DNA of 17,129 nucleotides from an uncultured Oscillospiraceae bacterium (GTDB lineage Bacteria; Bacillota; Clostridia; Oscillospirales; Oscillospiraceae): assembly GCA_900758315.1 (NCBI GenBank), contig CAAERF010000068.1, positions 1 through 17,129 of the forward strand. Direction: 5' to 3'. Below the pieces are notes generated by a model, which had not been told where the DNA came from, ran no database searches, and saw only the letters and a program-made list of their open reading frames with translations. Each line of letters starts with the position of its first letter. Position 1 is the first letter of the stretch. Shown here in pieces: positions 13,690 through 17,129 of the stretch. A program made the position numbers and the translations under genes.

Positions 13690-13729
13690 TAGCTACCATG
13701 TCTTATTGTGTGAAGGAGTCATCTTACTG

Positions 13730-14791
13730 ATGGAAGTAAAAAATTTAATTGAGTATATGGAAATAGTGTGTGGGAAGATAATGTCGTATCCATTGGAATC
13801 GAACCACACTGATAATAAATACTTATCACAGATGAATTCTATCGGAAAAGAATTCATTTTGCGGACTTCCTCTCAAAGCGGCATTAAAACAGACAAGAAA
13901 ATCCCAGAAGAATTGTGTGAATATATAGATCAGTACTATAATTTTATTTACTCTTATTACATTAAAAGCAAACGACCAGAATCTTCAGCAGAAAAAGACA
14001 CCCATTCTGTTAAGTTCTTTTTCCGTGGGGTAAATGACGTGATATATCCACTTGCGCCAGGAATATATCGCAAAGATGAAAAACATGATGAATACTTCTA
14101 TTTCAATGAAATTGGCGTTCGTTGCCCAGAAGCTTTTCGTTCACTTACAAATCTGGAAAAATTGGCCTACATGCAGCATTATGGCTGTCCAACGCGCTTG
14201 TTGGATATCACCGCGAATCCCCTAGTTGCACTGTATTTCGCATGTGACGGAGAACAGGCTGCCCATCAAGATGGAGTCGTTTATATTTTTGGAATTGATT
14301 CCGAAAAGATAAGATATGCCTCCAGTGACAGAATCCAAATGCTATCAAAGTTTGCCGAGTTCAAAAGATGTGATCAGGAACAGCTACGGTATCTTTCGTA
14401 TCGTAATCTACAATCGCGCAAATTTCCGCAGGATTCACATAGAAAATATCAAGACGTTGTTGTTGAGCAATATTACCACACTGTAAAACGTAGTAATGGT
14501 GCATTCGAAAGAGAACTTAACCCAATAGATTTATTAGCTCCACAGTTTGTTCAACCCGAAAAAAATAATCCACGAATTTTAAAACAGGATGGAGCCTTTA
14601 TTATATCTGGACTTGATAAAAATGCCGATGAAAGTAATATGAAAATTAGGAAGTATTTAGTAAATGAAATCCATGTTCCAGCTCTGTGCAAAGCCCTGAT
14701 AAAAGACCAGCTTGCTAATGTAGGCATCTCGCAAGCCACTTTATTTCCCGAGGTAGACAAAGTAGCCGACTATTTAAAACGTATCATATAA
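13730..14791 (+). CDS. FRG-domain protein
   Basis: A 353-residue protein. The FRG domain is clear: FFFRGVNDVIYPLAPGIYR (96-114) with the name-giving F-R-G, then LEKLAYMQHYGCPTRLLDIT (142-161) and NPLVALYFAC (163-172). The first 90 residues are helical and variable; the C-terminal 150 are basic and rich in Lys, Asn and Gln. FRG proteins are of unknown biochemical function and are common in mobile and defence-type islands. GAAGGAG (13712-13718) lies 11 nt before the ATG; a TTG at 13706 is an upstream alternative. The gene is visibly more AT-rich than the ICE genes, sits between a recombinase relic and an insertion sequence, and has its own terminator, suggesting separate acquisition. Confidence 0.88.
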   Translation: MEVKNLIEYMEIVCGKIMSYPLESNHTDNKYLSQMNSIGKEFILRTSSQSGIKTDKKIPEELCEYIDQYYNFIYSYYIKSKRPESSAEKDTHSVKFFFRGVNDVIYPLAPGIYRKDEKHDEYFYFNEIGVRCPEAFRSLTNLEKLAYMQHYGCPTRLLDITANPLVALYFACDGEQAAHQDGVVYIFGIDSEKIRYASSDRIQMLSKFAEFKRCDQEQLRYLSYRNLQSRKFPQDSHRKYQDVVVEQYYHTVKRSNGAFERELNPIDLLAPQFVQPEKNNPRILKQDGAFIISGLDKNADESNMKIRKYLVNEIHVPALCKALIKDQLANVGISQATLFPEVDKVADYLKRII

Positions 14792-14841
14792 AAAAATATA
14801 ATATGTAGTGCTATTTTTCCTCAAAACCCATATACGATTTC

Positions 14842-14884
14842 GTGCTGCGCAATGCTAAAAATCCGCATTGTGTAGCACTTTTTT
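14842..14884 (+). terminator. Terminator of the FRG-domain gene
   Basis: A 14-bp stem with two G-U pairs (14842-14855 with 14865-14878; GTGCT...CAATGC) and a 9-nt loop, followed by six T residues. It is 50 nt past the stop codon. Confidence 0.88.
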
Positions 14885-14939
14885 GTATAGAAAATAGAGA
14901 AGACTACGCCGTTTCGCAAGGTTTAACGCAAATTTCCCT

Positions 14940-14958
14940 CATTTCAGAAATATTGCAT
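14940..14958 (+). repeat. Putative left inverted repeat of the IS30 element
   Basis: CATTTCAGAAATATTGCAT matches the complement of the right end, CATTTAGCGAAATAATGCAT, with one gap and a few mismatches. It lies downstream of the transposase stop codon. Boundaries are approximate. Confidence 0.5.
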
Positions 14959-14998
14959 TAAGTCCTACAAATGCGGCGGGCTGCAACATTTTTACAGT

Positions 14999-15033
14999 AA
15001 AAAGGCATTGCTAAGTATCCCCTTGGCAATGCC
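14999..15033 (-). terminator. Terminator of the IS30 transposase gene
   Basis: GGCATTGC (15004-15011) pairs with GCAATGCC (15026-15033), and on the minus strand the stem is followed by TTTTT (14999-15003). It lies 17 nt past the transposase stop. Confidence 0.7.
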
Positions 15034-15049
15034 AACTGTCAGTATTCAG

Positions 15050-16384
15050 TTATTGGTGGATAGGTTCCTGCTGCAAATTTGCAATTCTGTACACTTTCAG
15101 CAGTGTTGGACGCAGAATAACATCCTTTGCCGGAATCTTTTGCAAATTCAGCCTGGTAAGCAGGTGTTTTCCCAACAAAAATTCTGCAACCTCAAAAGGC
15201 GACTTGTCATTCAGTCTCGCTCTTGGATAGCTGTTAATATGGCTCATCATTAGGTCAACAGCGTCCTGTGTCAGCCAGTCAAACGAGGTTTTCTTGGGCA
15301 GGACTTGTCGGATGAACTCGTGGTTTTTCTCCACGCTGCCTTTCTGCCAGGAACAGTAGGGGTCACAGTAAAATACCTGTGTGCGCAGCTTTCCGTTCTC
15401 ACTGTGCTCAATCCCGTAGACATTTCGAAATTCCATGCCGCGATCCGTGAGAATCACACCGCACAGCTTGCGAAAAGTCGCAGCACCCATTGTGGCATAC
15501 AGCATATTCAGTGCCTCAATCACGCAATCCTGCGTATCGCGTTCCAGTAAAACGGCAATCATCAGGTTACAGCTGCGAAAAATAAGCGTCAGTAATGCTT
15601 TACCACCAGGACGGCCAATTACCGTATCCATCTCGCAGACCTGCACATCGGGATTCTTCTCCATATAGGCTTGAAAATCCTTGTAGGTACGTCCCTTGGC
15701 AAACTCTGCATCGCTTGCGGTGCGGGCTTTGTGCTTGTAACGTGCCTTAAAACGTACCCTGCGGGGCATATCCAAATTGCGAGCTGTCAGCAGACATTTG
15801 TCAACATAGTTGTACAGCGTCCGTTCGCAGCAGGGAAGTTTGTCCTTACTGGTAGCAAACACAACATGGACAGATTGGCTGTTCAGCAGCCGCGGAGAAA
15901 CGAGGTCATCCAGGTATTGCAGTTCCTCCGGCTGCATGGACACGCCTTTGCGGGACTCGCTCAGCAAGTCGTCTGCAACGACCTGCGCACGCTTAGCATC
16001 GTAACGGAACTTGACATCCCGGCAAGTCTTGGCAGCCTATTGAGGGCAGCCGTTACAGCAGTGCGGAGCCTTGGTAAGGCGCGTGCAGTAGCGCGGCTGG
16101 TAGTCCGGGCAGCGGGCCGAATGGCAGGCTTCGGCGCAGTTGGCACAGCTTGTGCGGCTGCAATCAGCGGTGCACAGGTTTACCATTGCGCAGACATTCA
16201 CGCGGGCGCAGAGTGCGGTGTGGCTGGCGCTGGTCTTGACTTGGTAGCGGTTGCGGATAATTTCGCGGGCGATGGTGGAATCGCTCTTGTGCAGACGCTG
16301 GGCAATCTTGTGGAGAGAATAATTGTTTTCCAGTTCCTGCTGGATAATAAGACGGTCATCATAGGTCAAATGCTTGTGTTTCAT
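15050..16384 (-). pseudogene. IS30-family transposase with one in-frame amber codon
   Basis: A 444-codon frame with a single interruption, TAG at 16037-16039 (codon 116); both halves are in the same frame and otherwise open. The first half has the helix-turn-helix (MKHKHLTYDDRLIIQQELE, then SLHKIAQRLHKSDSTIAREI) and a Cys-rich putative zinc-binding region (about 60-115) ending CCNGCPQ. The second half resumes AAKTCRDVKFRYDAKRAQ and carries the DDE triad: Asp253 (EMDTVIG), Asp314 (LTDRG) and Glu352 (GSVEKNHE). GAGGT 7 nt upstream supports the ATG at 16384. The stop falls in the linker between zinc region and catalytic domain. A recent point mutation is the simplest reading; a TTG at 15967 could restart the catalytic half. 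Confidence 0.88.
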
Positions 16385-16445
16385 AATGGCTACCTCTGCA
16401 AATAACAGAACCAGCGCAACAATCAGGGAAGAGGGTTTTCTCCAG

Positions 16446-16465
16446 ATGCATTATTTCGCTAAATG
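16446..16465 (-). repeat. Putative right inverted repeat of the IS30 element
   Basis: The plus strand reads ATGCATTATTTCGCTAAATG, the approximate complement of 14940-14958. It lies about 60 bp upstream of the transposase ATG. Its inner part is also one arm of the palindrome at 16454-16479, so the exact end is uncertain. Confidence 0.5.
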
Positions 16466-16479
16466 CAGATTTAGCGAAA
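16454..16479. repeat. Perfect palindrome at the right end of the IS30 element
   Basis: TTTCGCTAAAT and ATTTAGCGAAA are perfect 11-bp arms around GCAG. The palindrome straddles the proposed element end. IS30 elements are known to favour palindromic targets, so it may be a target site, or it may be part of the terminal repeat structure. Confidence 0.6.
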
Positions 16480-17129
16480 CGTAGAAGAGAGGTCTCATCA
16501 GGACGTAGGGGGGACTCTGTTCCGTTCCCGTCCTCGCAGCTTTGCCGTTACCTGTGATGTTTTTTGCTTCCGCTCATTTTCTATTTTGCAATTCGGCTGA
16601 GTCTTTTTGTATGCTTCGGATCGGATACCTATTAGATATTTCTCAGTGATTTCCTTACTAGTTATCCAATCACAGATTACTCTCTGTAGCGAGTCTGCAG
16701 TCCAGCCACTTCCAAATCTCCGTGTCAGACGATGAAGTACTAGCCATCCTTAGTAACCTCGACACGAGAAAACTCTCAACGCGGTTTATCTCCCAGAATC
16801 AAGACCTCAATACCCCTACTGCACGAATACTTTTGAATATCATCCTCATAGCGGTTGTTTCTGCTTTTTTAAAGCACACTTATAGCCTTGATAGACTTGT
16901 TCAGCAAGTCGGTAATGCCATCTTTAATTTAGGAATATTGCAACCTACTCTACATATAGAACTTAATGCAAAATTTTTTAAATTCAGATCGTTTGTATTC
17001 ATTGTTAGTGCCGGCCACGCCAGCGCCAGCCATGAGCTGTTTTATCCCCAATTAGGTGTAAAACTCTGCTCGATGGCGGGCGGCGGCGTACAAAAAATCT
17101 ATATGGTGTTTTTAAGAGAACCGTCCCGG
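16480..17129. other. About 650 bp without a recognisable gene
   Basis: Stops are frequent in all frames on both strands. The longest open stretch I traced is on the minus strand (about 16498-16750, roughly 84 codons, no ATG/GTG/TTG start), containing CDWITSKEITEKYLIGIRSE; I cannot match it, and it could be the tail of a decayed gene. The window ends in AAGAGAACCGTCCCGG, which resembles sequence I have seen at ends of repeated elements in Firmicutes, but this is only an impression. Confidence 0.4.

Larger units (their letters stand above)
14940..16465 (-). mobile_element. IS30-family insertion sequence
   Basis: About 1.5 kb containing one transposase frame (15050-16384) with IS30-type features, a terminator just past it, and imperfect inverted repeats at the proposed ends (14940-14958 and 16446-16465). 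The size suits IS30. The ends were set by matching the repeats by eye and could be off by tens of bases; I could not define a target duplication. The internal amber codon means the copy may be inactive or need suppression. Confidence 0.7.

Noticed and set aside
15671..16405. A 244-codon plus-strand frame across the IS30 transposase
   Set aside because: The opposite strand carries helix-turn-helix and DDE motifs on both sides of the amber codon; the plus frame is a shadow.
1..17129. CRISPR array
   Set aside because: No regularly spaced direct repeats of 23-40 bp were seen; the only tandem array is the coding 15-bp repeat at 6274-6363.

Overview
The window looks like accessory DNA from a gut-type clostridial Firmicute (Oscillospiraceae/Faecalibacterium-like is my best guess). 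This rests on sigma-A promoters with 17-bp spacers, AGGAGG-type ribosome binding sites, many rho-independent terminators, and a VirD4/S1/DUF gene set I associate with integrative and conjugative elements (ICEs) of that group. The taxonomy is inferred from gene content; no rRNA, tRNA or housekeeping gene is present.

Layout. (1) 1-330, minus strand: a perfect consensus promoter, a roughly 240-nt leader or small RNA ending in a strong terminator, then the first five codons of a gene cut by the window edge. (2) 331-959, minus: a YafQ/DinJ toxin-antitoxin operon. (3) 1037-4532: two divergently transcribed ATPase-nuclease genes, an AAA-ATPase-like/DUF1703 protein (minus) and an AAA_14/DUF4143 protein (plus), with face-to-face promoters between them. 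(4) 4582-12314, minus: part of an ICE transfer module. From promoter to distal end it holds a leader with an attenuator-like terminator and a 7-codon ORF, a probable DUF5697 protein, a probable DUF6100 protein, a 50-aa small protein, a winged-helix-like protein, a VirD4-type coupling protein, an S1-repeat protein, an internal terminator, a DUF6017-like helix-turn-helix protein, a zinc-ribbon protein and a hypothetical protein. The first six genes overlap or nearly touch. (5) 12660-13329, plus: a second DinJ/RelE toxin-antitoxin pair. (6) 13360-13628, plus: a decayed fragment of a serine site-specific recombinase. (7) 13730-14884, plus: an AT-rich FRG-domain gene with its own terminator. (8) 14940-16465: an IS30-family element whose transposase is open apart from one in-frame amber codon. 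(9) 16480-17129: no convincing gene.

Together this appears to be the coupling and accessory segment of an ICE, without its relaxase, VirB4-like ATPase or a working integrase in view. It is bordered by stabilisation and defence-like cargo: two toxin-antitoxin pairs, two ATPase-nucleases and an FRG protein. The most interesting signal is regulatory. Both the ICE operon (12101-12314) and the truncated gene at 1-15 are preceded by a strong promoter, a long leader, a complete terminator and then a ribosome binding site. This suggests control by premature termination, and in the ICE operon possibly by translation of a leader peptide.
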